The notes beneath the pieces are model-generated. The model was not told the origin of the DNA and searched no databases. It saw only the letters and a program-made list of their open reading frames with translations. Both the position numbers and the translations under genes were made by a program. A stretch of 64,000 bases of DNA, taken from NCBI GenBank assembly GCA_038093975.1, contig JBBPTG010000020.1:62001-126000 (forward strand), read 5' to 3'. Numbering within the stretch: position 1 is the stretch's first letter; every line of letters begins with the position of its first letter. Shown here piece after piece: positions 23,700 to 33,840 of the stretch. The stretch comes from Chalciporus piperatus. Lineage: Eukaryota; Basidiomycota; Agaricomycetes; Boletales; Boletaceae.

Positions 23700-24808
23700 A
23701 TGTGGGGATCTTATTCTGATTCAGACGAGTATCCAGGTGGACCAGATTCGGAGACAGAGGACCAGGAGGCCCCTGAACCCGGTGTCAAAGGGTTGGCACT
23801 CGCAGAGCACTACTTCGGTCCACTGTTGTCGCCTGTCACTGCTACCCCAGCCCAGACTCAATGGACGTCGTACACCGAAAACCGTCGCGCTATCAACAAG
23901 AAACACAAAAACGTATTCACTCGTCGTAAACGGGGGATCAGCGATGCTGTGGCTGTCATAGAGAAGGATATGGAGCTTGACCAAGGTGCGCTCCAGAAGT
24001 GCGTCTCCATCATTGGAAGACTCGTAGAATGGGACGACGACGACGTGAGTCCTCGTACGATATCTATTCAGAGTTACGATGCCATCTCATGACGCATTTT
24101 ACCACATAGCCTCGTGACGCAGATATTACGGCCCGGATCTTTTCTCCCTCAGCACCCAAGTGCATTGACGTGCACATCAAGTACCACTGTCGTTCACGGA
24201 TGGAATCGATCGAGTGGGCCTACTCGATCGGTTACAAAATCTCCCACCAGATTTCTAGTTCTTCCACCGTTCGTGACCCTTCTACGAACGGCCCAATTCC
24301 GCGCTGGCACACGCGCGACGGGTGGAAGTCCATGTGCTGGGGATACTATGACGATGGTCAGGACTACGGTCGTCGATGGCGACGAACAGAGGTGGCGGGA
24401 ATGGGACTCAACAACGAGGCAGCCGTCCTTGAAATTTACGAGACGCTTTTCGGTCCCATCGAGGAGCCTACTAGCGATGACGAAGACGCAGCGATCGAGT
24501 ACAGAAGCAAGCTCGTTGCGAGCGTACGTCTCTTGCTCGCTGCGGTTGGGATACAGTACGGGATTGCTTGCTCCGAATCGGAAGAAGAATGGGATCAGCG
24601 GCCTCGTGATTATATGCTAGAAGGACTGTCGGATAAATGGGTTGCACGCGGGATACGCAAGGCTTGTGGGTTCCAGTTGAATGTGGACGCAGATGCGGAG
24701 AAGCGTGGGCGGAAGGAGCGCGAGGAGCAGGCTATGGGGGTGGACGATGAAGATTACGAGTCTGGTGAGGATGAGGATGGCTCTGAAGAGGATGGCTCTG
24801 ATTTCTGA
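23700..24808 (+). CDS. Multicopy AEHYFGP family, full-length copy A
   Basis: Unknown function. Two exons joined at an intron of about 70 nt (from about 24042 to 24109). Exon 1 starts MWGSYSDSDE (acidic) and carries the family signature KGLALAEHYFGPLLSPVTAT, then TQWTSYTENRRAINKKHKNV and a basic run. It ends IEKDMELDQGALQKCVSIIG before an acidic WDDDD. Exon 2 has IFSPSAPKCIDVHIKYHCR, WAYSIGYKI, DGWKSMCWGYY and a helical block EYRSKLVASVRLLLAAVG. Then come YMLEGLSDKWVARGIRKACG and an acidic tail ending EDGSDF. Acidic at both ends with a basic centre, and no membrane segment or signal peptide. A full-length inverted relative lies at 37.0-38.1 kb, and fragments lie at 19.2, 27.3, 33.8-34.6 and 36.5-37.0 kb. 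This copy has an unbroken frame and may be the functional member. Confidence 0.65.
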
Positions 24809-24831
24809 TGATGAATATGGATGAAACCTCG

Positions 24832-24845
24832 GCCAAGTACTTGGC
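24832..24845. repeat. 14-bp perfect palindrome after copy A
   Basis: GCCAAGTACTTGGC is a perfect palindrome 24 bp past the stop of copy A. It could be chance, a factor site or part of a 3'-end signal. Confidence 0.4.
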
Positions 24846-24863
24846 TATCAGAATGCATGTATA

Positions 24864-25001
24864 TTACAATGTATCACCGTTCTTTGCGAGCCCCGAGTCT
24901 GGGACTAGTCCAGAATTTGCACGAAATGGGTCACCGGGTCTTTCTATGGACGCCGCCTCGCTAAGAGGTTGAGAGGGAGCTGGCAACGTTGGCTTGGACA
25001 T
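24864..25001 (-). pseudogene. Truncated head copy of the MSKPTLPAPS gene
   Basis: From the ATG at 25001 the frame reads MSKPTLPAPSQPLSEAAS, nearly identical to the first 18 residues of the gene at 27384-27875. It then departs into unrelated codons and stops at 24864. Its upstream DNA is duplicated as well, so this is the 5' end of that gene left by a segmental duplication. It lies directly downstream of copy A of the multicopy family. Confidence 0.55.
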
Positions 25002-25092
25002 CCGTGAACAGACGCTGAGGGAGGCCGGCAGGAACACTGGTGAAAGCTTGAGAGAAAAATCAATCCCCAAAGACCAGCGCCTTATTGTAGCA
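24953..25092. repeat. Direct repeat, left copy (paired with 27827-27962)
   Basis: About 135 bp, roughly 90% identical by eye to 27827-27962 in the same orientation. A shared core is GAGGGAGCTGGCAACGTTGG, and further on GGAGGCCGGCAGGAACACTG. The pair flanks the Crinkler/RHS-type gene. Confidence 0.7.
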
Positions 25093-25344
25093 TAGATCCG
25101 CACGACTTGGAAGCGGTATGGGGATGGGCTTACGGTATGGATGAGGATGGGTACTTTGCCAGTTGTTTCATGTCTCTTCTTCAACCCTCTCAAGATAGCC
25201 TCGCACGCCCCCACATGATCCGTGTCTGCCTGCCAACCAACCCATCATCGCACATTAGTGTCGATAAGGGAGAGGATACCTGTAGCACCTATAATGAATA
25301 CCTGCATGTGGTCATGACGTCAGCTGGAACAGGAGACAAAGTTC

Positions 25345-27209
25345 GTGGGATTCCAAGCTCAAGCTTCAAATAACTCCATCATCGGTAAATGCACCAGCAT
25401 GATGGCAACCACACGCCCTATCGCAACCAATGCAGAAAACAGAATGGGAATGGGGGTGTTACAAAGCTTTTCTGATGCAGTCTGGAAGAAACCAACCGCT
25501 CTCCAGCGAATTGTTGAGAGGGGTTCATCCCATATCGAGTACATCGAACTTGGTGAACATTTCGATGCAGTCAAGTTTCTCTGCAGCCTATTGAACTATA
25601 GCAAGATCCTCGTCCGGGAAGAGTATCGCCTCGCAAAGGAGGCGTTACAATCTAATGTCTATGAAAGTGGGGCAAGTGTTACCGGCCAACCCGGTATCGG
25701 TAAGGCCACACACTCTCAGCCAGATGGTATCTGATTGGGTCATTCCACTCTGACAGGAAAGACTTATTTCCTGGTTTACCTCCTTGTGGAATGCCTCCGC
25801 AATGGACAGTCGGTGGCCTTCCAAATGACCAACGGTGATGCATCTTATGTTCTGTTCAGTGGGACTGAGGTGGCCATTCATCCCAACGGAGACTCTATAT
25901 CAATGTGGCACGCAAAACCTCTACTTGCGCTAAGTGATTCGGGGCCACTTGTTCTGTCCCCTCCTGGTGGATTCCAAGGGATTCCCGATGTTCGTGTCAT
26001 TCAAGCTAGCCCACCAGCCATCAAACATTGGAAGAAATGGTGCAAGCAGTACGATGTCAAACATTATATCATGAATGTTTGGTCCAATGAAGAGATGGGA
26101 AATCTCGCGTGAGTGACATCTGTTCCATTGTGGCGAGATCTAACAAAGTTGTGATAGTTGGCTTTTGGGTTTGGATGTTGGTCACACGATCGCTCTTGCG
26201 ATCAAGTATGGTGGTGTGCCTAGGACAGTGCTTCGACTGTCCCGGAACAGCGAATCGGAACTAGAGTCGGACATCCTTACCACGGCTTCGCGTGTTCTCC
26301 CCTTTTGTTTTCATGCCATCATGAAACTCGAGTCACTTGACGCTGGTGAGGCATCTGGCCCACTAACAATCTTTTCGATTGGACCGGCAGAAAATGTTGC
26401 AGGCGTTGTGAATCGCACCGAGTCTCGTGTCTACGTACCCACGGCATTTATCCGAGACGCACTCGCAGTGGCCCTCCAAGAGAAGGACAAGGCCACCAAA
26501 ATCGCGTTTTTCAATGCCATGGAGGGCAACGCCGGAACTCGCGGCTGCGGTCACCATATCTATGAGAATTGGTATCATTCCCTCCTCGTTTCTGGGGAGG
26601 TCCTGCACTGCACATGGCATGGTACTATGACAGCATGGTTGAAGCGGCTCCCTCATACTCTACGAACACCGACTCGATTGGTTTCATCCCAAGACAGTCG
26701 CACATTGAGGGACGATCGTGTCGCTCAGGCCGAGCCTTTCCATTTTGTTGCTGCTCCTTTCATGCCATCTTCCAATATGTGCAGTGCTCTCGTTACCGAG
26801 CGAGATATCATCGTCATTCAGATCGTGTTCGTCTCTGATGACTCTAGTGCTATGTCGCCTCAGAAATCATTGGATGATCTCCAGATGCTCTTTCCCCAGT
26901 ATATCACGCGCGGCCGCCGTTGGAGTGTTCTTTTCATTGGTATGGAAGAACGCTCTGCCCAAGTCTCTGCGAAATGGGCCAACAAGCTTGTGATCGACTC
27001 GGAAGGAAGGCGAGGTGTTCCTGTTGGGTGGTGTGCTTTGGACCCGTCTGACCCTTTGGTCGGAAACGTCAAGTATATCGTATGTCTCTCTTTTGGTCCT
27101 CGTCATCAGTCTGAGGAAGGGATGGCTGACATGATTGTCTCCAACATCACAGGGATCCGTCATTGATAAGATACGGAAACTGGACACTGGGACAAGCACT
27201 GGGAGGTGA
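25345..27209 (+). CDS. Crinkler/RHS-type P-loop NTPase protein
   Basis: The protein resembles fungal Crinkler/retrotransposon-hot-spot-type proteins: an N-terminal helical segment (DAVWKKPTALQRIVERGSSH, ELGEHFDAVKFL), then a P-loop GQPGIGKTYFLVYLLVECLR (split by an intron at about 25700-25757 that restores GIGKT). Next are a beta-rich ATPase core (VAFQMTNGDASYVLFSG, PPGGFQGIPDVRVIQASPP), WLLGLDVGHTIALAIKYGGVPRT and a long C-terminal region (AFFNAMEGNAGTRGCGHHIY, HSLLVSG). In the family this C-terminal part often holds a restriction-endonuclease-like or other effector domain; I cannot prove catalytic residues here. The end at 27209 follows an intron after KYI. The start may be 25345, 25399 or 25402. 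No signal peptide. It is flanked by ~135-bp direct repeats and by pieces of the multicopy family, which suggests it moved or was duplicated as part of a unit. Confidence 0.65.
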
Positions 27210-27280
27210 AGGCTCGGAGTATGGAGGATAGAATAAACGTTGTAGTTTCACTTTCCTGTAGTACTTTTCGCGTTACTAGT

Positions 27281-27352
27281 GGACAATGTGTCCACTGTAC
27301 AATGGACTATGGTCCAAAGTAGTGCTCTGCGAGTGCCAGCCCTTGTAAATCT
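27281..27352 (-). pseudogene. Fragment of the AEHYFGP family
   Basis: The minus strand of 27310-27351 reads DLQGLALAEHYFGP and then a stop. It matches the signature KGLALAEHYFGPL of the full-length copies. The remaining bases to 27281 are still alignable (TCCATTGTACAGTGGACA against the CAATGGAC region). Only this head fragment is left. Confidence 0.6.
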
Positions 27353-27383
27353 GCAAGAGGCTGCCATCTGACATGCCAGACAT

Positions 27384-27875
27384 CTACGGCAAGTCTCGAA
27401 GGGTATCTATCGCCTCCTTCCTCTCCCCAAACTCCGTGCTATCCCCCGTCCAGAAGATCCTCCCCTTGCGTTTACTCTTGACCGACATAGCTAACGCGAA
27501 CGATTCCATCAACAGAAAGGTTTTGACTGGTGTCTCTATGTTCCCTGTTGAATACGTCAGATGACATCTGAAACTGAGAGACAGGGCCGTACTTGGATCG
27601 ATGTGAGGTGGGGTGGATCGAGTTTCACTACCGCATGCTCGTTCTGTGACCGGCACGCCTCGCTGAACTACTGGGGTGGAGATGGCGTGCCTGAGAGGCG
27701 AAATGGGTGGGTCCTTCTGGAGTCGCTCGTTGAGCAGGCGTGTCTGCGTGTCGAGCCCAGTCTCTTCGTCCTCGAGGTTGCGAAGGCGGCGGACGAGCTC
27801 TGAAATACGATGGACGAGATGCGATGCCGCCTCGCTAAGAGGCCGAGAGGGAGCTGGCAACGTTGGCTTGGACAT
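27384..27875 (-). CDS. Coiled-coil protein of unknown function (MSKPTLPAPS gene)
   Basis: The start at 27875 reads MSKPTLPAPSRPLSEAASHL. A coiled coil follows: LVHRISELVRRLRNLEDEE, DTQTRLLNERLQKDPP. After an intron (donor GTACGG at about 27590, acceptor before GGAACATAG) the second exon has NIETPVKTFLLMESFALAMS, then KRKGRIFWTGDSTEFGERKE, ending LRDLP at 27384. No family recognised. Its first 18 codons plus promoter are duplicated at 24864-25092. A hairpin lies about 100 bp upstream of its start. Similar short coiled-coil genes often accompany repeats, but this is inference. Confidence 0.45.
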   Translation of the reverse strand: MSKPTLPAPSRPLSEAASHLVHRISELVRRLRNLEDEETGLDTQTRLLNERLQKDPPISPLRHAISTPVVQRGVPVTERACGSETRSTPPHIDPSTALSLSFRCHLTYSTGNIETPVKTFLLMESFALAMSVKSKRKGRIFWTGDSTEFGERKEAIDTLRDLP

Positions 27876-27962
27876 CCGTGAGCAGAGGAGGGAGGCCGGC
27901 AGGAACACTGGTGAAAGCTTGAGGGAAGGGTCGATCCCTAAAGACCAGCGTCTTATAGCATG
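27827..27962. repeat. Direct repeat, right copy (paired with 24953-25092)
   Basis: Same orientation and roughly 90% identical by eye to the left copy. It spans the first codons and the promoter of the MSKPTLPAPS gene. The Crinkler/RHS-type gene lies between the two copies. Confidence 0.7.
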
Positions 27963-27976
27963 GTGGTTGAGACAAG

Positions 27977-28039
27977 GTTGCGATACAGACCAGAGTCTAT
28001 CGCTATGATCAAGTGATAGACTCTGCTCTGTATCGTAAC
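27977..28039. repeat. 63-bp imperfect hairpin (28-bp arms, 7-nt loop)
   Basis: Left arm GTTGCGATACAGACCAGAGT continuing CTATCGCT; right arm, read on the minus strand, is the same with three mismatches. The loop is ATGATCA. It sits just outside the right direct repeat. It could fold in DNA or RNA, or be a very small palindromic insertion. Confidence 0.65.
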
Positions 28040-28308
28040 TGACGATCGTGGTCGCAGAGGTCGCGGAGTTTGAGTTCAGATGGGACCGTGATGCCAGCAG
28101 ATTTGCAACCTTGGCCATGACTCTCGAACCCACATATCCAATGTCCTTGGATATGCCGAAAGCGCTAGAGACGAGGAAGGGTTTACTTTGGATTGGTGAC
28201 TTGCAGCATTTACCAAGCTGACCCAGTTGGCCTCCTCGGGTCTTCTAGCAACGGGTTGTGGTTCAAATGTAGCTTGGACGTGTACCACCAGGTCAAGTCA
28301 GCTAGAAA

Positions 28309-28719
28309 ATGTCGGAAAACTCATCCACCACATGCGTTCCATTCCTACATGCACCCGAATCGAGAGACAACACAGTTGCGACGAATGTCCAGGTTGGCGC
28401 AGAAGCACCGGTCAAGTTCGATAGCCTTGGACCGGTGGTCGTGAACAGCGATGGGGTGAGGTCTTCAAGCTCAGGCTGGTCCAAGGTCGTTGACCGTGTT
28501 CTTAGACTCTCTCTCGGATAGCCAATTGGGAAAACATGACAGAAGCGGAAAGAGAGAGGACGATGAGAGTTCTCGTCGCGAGGAACCGGTACATCGGTCG
28601 CTGTCTATCTTAAGAATATCATGGTTGACATATTGCCCATCAATACTTGTAGAGCTCGTCTAGCAAAGCAGCAGGGCGACAACTCTGATCCGTTGTCTAC
28701 TCTGTCTGCGGCATCTTGA
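28309..28719 (+). CDS. Small conserved fungal protein of unknown function (98 aa)
   Basis: Three exons (28309-28455, 28506-28588, 28653-28719) join in frame into a 98-residue protein. Exon 1 starts MSENSSTTCVPFLHAPESRD and ends GPVVVNSDG. Exon 2 gives TLSRIANWENMTEAERERTM and RVLVARNR. Exon 3 gives ARLAKQQGDNSDPLSTLSAA. The block VVNSDGTLSRI-NW--MTE-ER-RT-RVL-ARN--RLA is one I recognise from small proteins across filamentous fungi, with no assigned function. It has no signal peptide or membrane helix. Correct joining of all three exons at GT..AG with the motif running across both junctions is strong support. Confidence 0.7.
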
Positions 28720-29102
28720 TACACCTGGCAGGACAAAGCCAACGTTCTGTGGATGTAGGATCATATTTTTTAATGACGTTCTGGTTCTGGTTTCCTTTCC
28801 AACGACTCGGAGTCAGTGAGCAGTGAGCACACCTTCTGTAAATTTGTGGCATTCAGTGACACGTGGGATGTACTTACATGCCGGGCGGGACGGAACCTTC
28901 TTCCGTCGTGTCAACTTTATCCCATGGTGTCATAGTAGGCCAAGCAACCCACCGTCAATCGACGCATTGCCTCTTATCGACCACTGGCAACGCTCACTGC
29001 ACCCGGCTTGTTATCATTTGACCTTATCTCGCGAGGCGTATACCTTTATATTCCACGGAATCATGTTGGCTGTTCTCTCCCGTCTCGTGTCTGTTGCGTT
29101 CG
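28720..29102. other. Region upstream of DUR3
   Basis: About 380 bp of promoter and 5' UTR for DUR3, with TATACCTTTATATTCC at 29037-29052. The 95-codon ORF here has no family signal. Confidence 0.45.
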
Positions 29103-32100
29103 ATGTCTAGCGCTCAACAGTACTCTGAGTTCAAGCCTCTTCTCAGTACGTGGTCGGCCGAATTTGACTTTGGACATTCGTCGTTGCTGATTCTTTCCAG
29201 GCCAAAGCGTCGGATATGGCGTGGTTGTTGGTGCGTTGCTCAGTTTGGTTTCGGAGGCGGTCGTGTTCTGATTGCGAGCATCATGATTTAGGAGTGGGGT
29301 TCTTCTTCGCTTTCGTTATGTTAGTGTTGACGACACTCCAACGCAAATTCTTCAAATTCTCTCCTACGTCATCGGAAGAATTCACCGTAAGTCTGGTGAC
29401 CCTCATATCACTCATTGACATCACTAACATTGCACAGAGTGCTTCTAGGAGCGTAAAGGTACTCGTGTTATCGCTGCTTGAAACCTTGCGTCTCTAACTC
29501 TTCGGCGTGATCCAGCCTGGTCTAGTTTGCTGTGGAATGTCAGTATTCTTTTGTGGGACAAAGTACCCTGTATCTCATCGCTGCGTTAACTTGAAAACAG
29601 AGTCAGTGCCTGGACGTGGAGTGCCACCCTACTTCAATCAAGCACTGCAGCTTATACCTTTGGTCAGTCTCTCTTATTGTTCGGAATCTAGTAATTTACC
29701 GCGACGCAGGCGTTAGTGGACCATGGTGGTACGGTGCCGGAGGAACTATCCAAGTCTGTATGTTCGGCATGGTCGCATCTAAAGTGAAGATGAACGCAAA
29801 CGGCGCACATACGTTCCTCGAGATAGCAAAAGTGCGATTCGGGACGCCCGGTCATATCCTTTTCACGTTCTACGGCTTCCTCTGCATCTTGATTGTTTGT
29901 GGTGGTTTACTTCGTTCGTGTCATTCCCTCCTGGTCATCGGTATCACGTCTGACCATGTTCATGTTGTTAGTCGGAGGAGCCGCGACAGTCAATGCACTC
30001 ACAGGGATGAACGTCTACGCTGCTTGTTTTCTGCTTCCCATCGGAATTGCGGTATATGTTATTTTCGGAGGTTTACGCGCGACATTCATCTGCGACTGGA
30101 GTCACACGATCATTCTATTCATCATCATCTACATATTCATCTTCAGGACATAGTCAGTATCAGTCCCGTTTCCGTTGACATTGACACGAAGCTGAGCCAT
30201 TCATTTCAGCGGAACTTCTCCTGCCGTCGGGAGCGTGTCGGCCCTGTATGACTTGCTGGAGCAAGCAGGGATTGATTCACCGGTCGTGGGTAATCAAGAT
30301 GGTAGCTACCTCACCATGAAGTCAAATCAAGGACTATTGTTCGGTGCGGCGACCATCCTTTCAGGATTTGCTGGTGTTTTTTGTGATCAAGGTGAGCTAA
30401 TCATTGTCTTCTCTTGCTCTGCGACGGAGCTTATAGAACTCTCGCCCAGGTTATTGGCAGAGGGTAAGCAACTGAGATATACGCTGCTCAAACATACATT
30501 GAGACCTTTTTTCAGGCAATTGCGAGCCACCCTGAATCTACGACGAAGGCTTATGTAAGTGTGGAGTTTAACACTCTACCTTTTGATAACGAACACTTAC
30601 CTGGTACCCAGATGCTTGGTGGTCTCTCCTGGTTTGCGGTGCCGTGGGCTTTCGCCTCTTGTCTTGGTCTGGCTGCAAGAGCGCTCCTGCACCACGTAAG
30701 ATTCTCCTTTGCTCTAGCCTCCTAACGCTCATACGGAGTATGTCAGCCTGACTTCCCGACCTACCCATCCCCGCTTTCACCGACCCAAGTGAGCGCAGGC
30801 CTCGCCGCACCGGCGGCAGCGGCTGTTCTCATGGGCAAGGGAGGGGCTATCGCTGTTTTGCTTGTGGTCTTGTAAGTGGGGGATCACTTCTGGGGAGTCT
30901 CGCTCACCTTTGTGAAGCATGGCAGTTACGTCCGCTGCAAGCAGCGAGCTCATCGGCGTCTCGAGTCTCTTGTGAGTACAGAATCTCTCATGTGATATAT
31001 TCCCTGCTCATTGGGCCCTCTAGTTCATACGAGTAAGAAGCTCTTCTTCCTACTCTCCACTAGTTCTGACGAGCGCTAGCATATATCGGACCTATTTCCG
31101 ACCCAATGCAACTGGGAAAGAGATAGTGAGAGCATCGCATTACTTCATTTGCTTCTGGGCCGTCTGGATGGGGTGTTGGGCTTCGATCGTACGGTCCTTC
31201 TAGCCTCGAAATGAATACCGGAGCTGATGAGCGTTCTAGCTTAACGCCGGAAATATTAATCTAGGATGGGTAAGATTTACATCCATACCTCTAAGATCTA
31301 CGTTTACAATATTATCCTTAGCTCTTCTACGTCCAGTGAGGTGTTTTTTCTAGTTCATGGAGCCCTCTACTAAACCATTCTAGGGGTGTCATTCTCAGTC
31401 CGGCCGTCATTCCGATCGGGCTTACGGTCTCGTGGTCGAAACTAACGAGTGCGGGTGTATTCTGTGGAGCGGTAGGCGGAGCTGTTCTAGGCATGCTCTC
31501 ATGGATGATCGGCTGCTGGAAAATATATGGTATGTTTTTCGTTCCAGTCCCACGTTTCACAGCACTCATGGTGATGGTGGCGTGCTATAGGCCAAATTAA
31601 TATTCCCAACCTTGCTGACCCTTACTCTGCCGTTTGCAGCGGACTGACTGGGCTGCTATTTTCGGGGATACTTACCGTATCGGTATCGCTGATGAGTAGG
31701 TTTGAGCCACCACTCTCGAAAAATATTGTCCTGAAGCGCCACGGAAAACAGGTCCTGCGAACTATGACTTTGCTGGAACGCGAGCAATTTCGATGTTACG
31801 CGATGATGAAAGTGGTCAGGAAGAATCGGAACGTAGTCCAAAGAGCGGAGACGTTTCTCCTGACTTGGAAAAATCGACAAAGGAGAAGGAAGTATCGCAT
31901 GAGTTTGATGAAACCTCGATAGACGACGAGCAACGTGCGGCTTCCCTGAAACGTGTCTTCAAAAGGGCTTTGATCTACTCGACCGTTTTCACGGTTATCG
32001 TGGTGCTCATTGGTAAGGTCTTCCATCCTGGAAACGTTCTGGATATGACCTAACGTTCTGTCAGTCCCTTTGCCGATGTTCTTCTCGCACTATATCTTTA

Positions 32101-32314
32101 GTAAGAAGTTCTTCACGTTCTGGACGGCGTGTTCAATGTACGTTCTGTTTCTCGTTCACGTTGCTTGAAGGTCCGTTAATCTCTGTATCGCAGTATCTGG
32201 GCCTTCGCGAGTGGGGCGTTCTGCATTATCTTGCCTCTGTGGGAGTCGCGAAAGGAGATGGCAATGATTCTGAGGTCGGCTTATCGGGAACGCGCTGGGG
32301 CACCTTCGACATAA
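29103..32314 (+). CDS. DUR3: Urea/polyamine transporter DUR3 (sodium:solute symporter family)
   Basis: This plasma-membrane permease imports urea (and polyamines in yeast) with a cation. The start MSSAQQYSEFKPLL is joined by an intron to QSVGYGVVVGVG. Family landmarks follow in order: FFFAFVMLVLTTLQRKFFKF (helix 1), SGPWWYGAGGTIQVCMFGMV, GAHTFLEIAKVRFGTPGHIL, AATVNALTGMNVYAACFLLP and FGGLRATFICDWSHTIILFI. Then MKSNQGLLFGAATILSGFAG and LLGGLSWFAVPWAFASCLGL-type helices appear in small exons to about 31650. A hydrophilic acidic/basic loop and two last helices follow, ending IWAFASGAFCIILPLWESRK and ERAGAPST, stop at 32314. It has about 15 membrane segments. Many introns, some very close together. 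The regulation (nitrogen repression in other fungi) cannot be read from the promoter. Confidence 0.88.
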
Positions 32315-32775
32315 CTCAGTTTTCCCGCTACCGAACCTTGGTGTTCAGATGTCCCGAGACAATAATCACAATAGACAGCATTCTGTAACTTTACCTTTTG
32401 TTTCGCACATTATAGTTAGTGGCAATGTTTCGGGAGTTTTTCTTATTGTCTTTGTCCCGGACGAAGGGCCGGGGCGAGTCCTTTTGAAGAGCCGGAGCTG
32501 CCATACGAGGCAAGCGCCGGGGTTAATTTCCTTTTTGGTGGATACATCCGCAAGGTTGATGTCATCGGATGTGGTCCAAGATTTGATTGATTTCCCGTTT
32601 CGATCATCCCCTCTTTTGTTTCGACCAACTCGGGCGTCGCTGCAATATCCGTATGCCACGCTCGCGACAGCATGGATCGTATTTATGATGTGAGATTCAC
32701 AGACAAGACCTGCAGTCTCGTTGCAAGTCCCCTCTCCATACGCCCACTGGCATTTCACCGCTATCGCTCGCCGCC
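32315..32775. other. Intergenic region downstream of DUR3
   Basis: About 460 bp with the DUR3 3' UTR and the promoter of the next gene. Both strands have long open frames by chance; none resembles a family. Confidence 0.4.
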
Positions 32776-33442
32776 ATGAGTCCTTTCCCAAAAATCCGGG
32801 TACCAAACCACGGTGCTGTGACTGCACACATACCTGCTGAGGACTTGCAACTACGTGTCCATGTCTCCAGGGAGTCAGAGGCGACGACCTCGACCCCTTC
32901 GATGCAGACTTGCGGCACACCCGTCTCGTTACCTCCCCCTTGCCATCAACCCACGAGACAACTACGTGATGATTCTCTGACCGACTTCTTTGGGGGACGC
33001 GGTCAGCGTCTACGGTCACAGCAACAAGAACAACACCGTGCACCACCGCCTTATTCACCTGACTGGCATGGCGAAAAGCTGCCTCAGTACAGTCTCTGTT
33101 CCGACCTTGAGGCGGACACGGTGGCGCGTCAAATGTTCAAATATGGTTTCTGTACGTTTTTCTCTTTCCATCGTTGCTCGAGGGTGTCGGGACGCTCACT
33201 CGATGTTTCGTCTCACAGTCTTCCCATTCTTCTGGGCCGTCGGCGTCTACTTTTTGTTCGCGCCGCTGCGCGTGTCCGACGATTGGCACTCAGACAAGAC
33301 GGCGGAAGAAAAAGAAACCATACTATCCGAGATGAGACAAACGGAGACGAAATGGGCCAAGCGCTGTCTATGGGCTCTGCTCTCGTTCTTTGCGTGTATC
33401 GTTCTTATCGTCGTCGCCGTGGTGGTGTCGAGACATCACTGA
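32776..33442 (+). CDS. Two-helix membrane protein with Pro-Tyr motifs
   Basis: The N-terminal half is hydrophilic and holds APPPYSPDWHGEKLPQY, a PPPY motif of the kind bound by WW domains of Nedd4-type ubiquitin ligases. The segment DLEADTVARQMFKYGF leads, across an intron (donor after TTTCT near 33154, acceptor before TCTTCCC near 33220), into the helix FFPFFWAVGVYFLFAPL. A charged stretch (DWHSDKTAEEKETILSEM) and KWAKRCLWALLSFFACIVLI follow, the second helix, ending SRHH at 33442. I recognise the layout PPPY / LA-YLFK-GF-FP-FW--G / ML-SPLR / E-KWA-RCL from uncharacterised basidiomycete proteins. Location in an endomembrane is inferred. The start is uncertain. Confidence 0.6.
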
Positions 33443-33840
33443 GGAAGCAAGCTAGTTCTTTCTTCCCTTGTTGTATTCATGATTCAGACTCTTGGGGATA
33501 GTGATAGATTGTTGACGTTCCCTGTACGTTCCTTACTTGATGGATTGTCGGTCGTGGAGAGTTAAATAGTGCGTTTTACGGTGTCTTTTATCTTCCGTGT
33601 ACACTTATCGCTACATTATGTTGTATTTTTATTATTACTTGGCTGCGATCAGTGTTGATGGTACCACTGGTGCAAGGAAGACGGTCGTTCGCTGTACGGG
33701 ACCTAGCTCAGTTGATCAGCATGTTGCTCGTGTCTCTGATCTGGAGTGGACGTAACGTTAAATTGGCCACAGCCCATTACCGTACATTGTCGACTTACCC
33801 CTGTTGCTTACCTTCCCTTCCCTTCCGTTATGCCTGACAC
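33443..33840. other. Intergenic region
   Basis: About 400 bp, AT-rich around 33610-33640 (TTGTATTTTTATTATTACTT). 3' UTR of the preceding gene; no gene seen. Confidence 0.4.

Noticed and set aside
27384..28133. Full 249-codon extent of the minus-strand ORF
   Set aside because: The part upstream of 27875 runs through the duplicated promoter and the hairpin; the duplicated head begins at the ATG at 27875, so the longer form is not credited.
32366..33058. 230-codon minus-strand ORF
   Set aside because: Antisense to the two-helix membrane protein gene and the spacer; composition and lack of any domain suggest chance.
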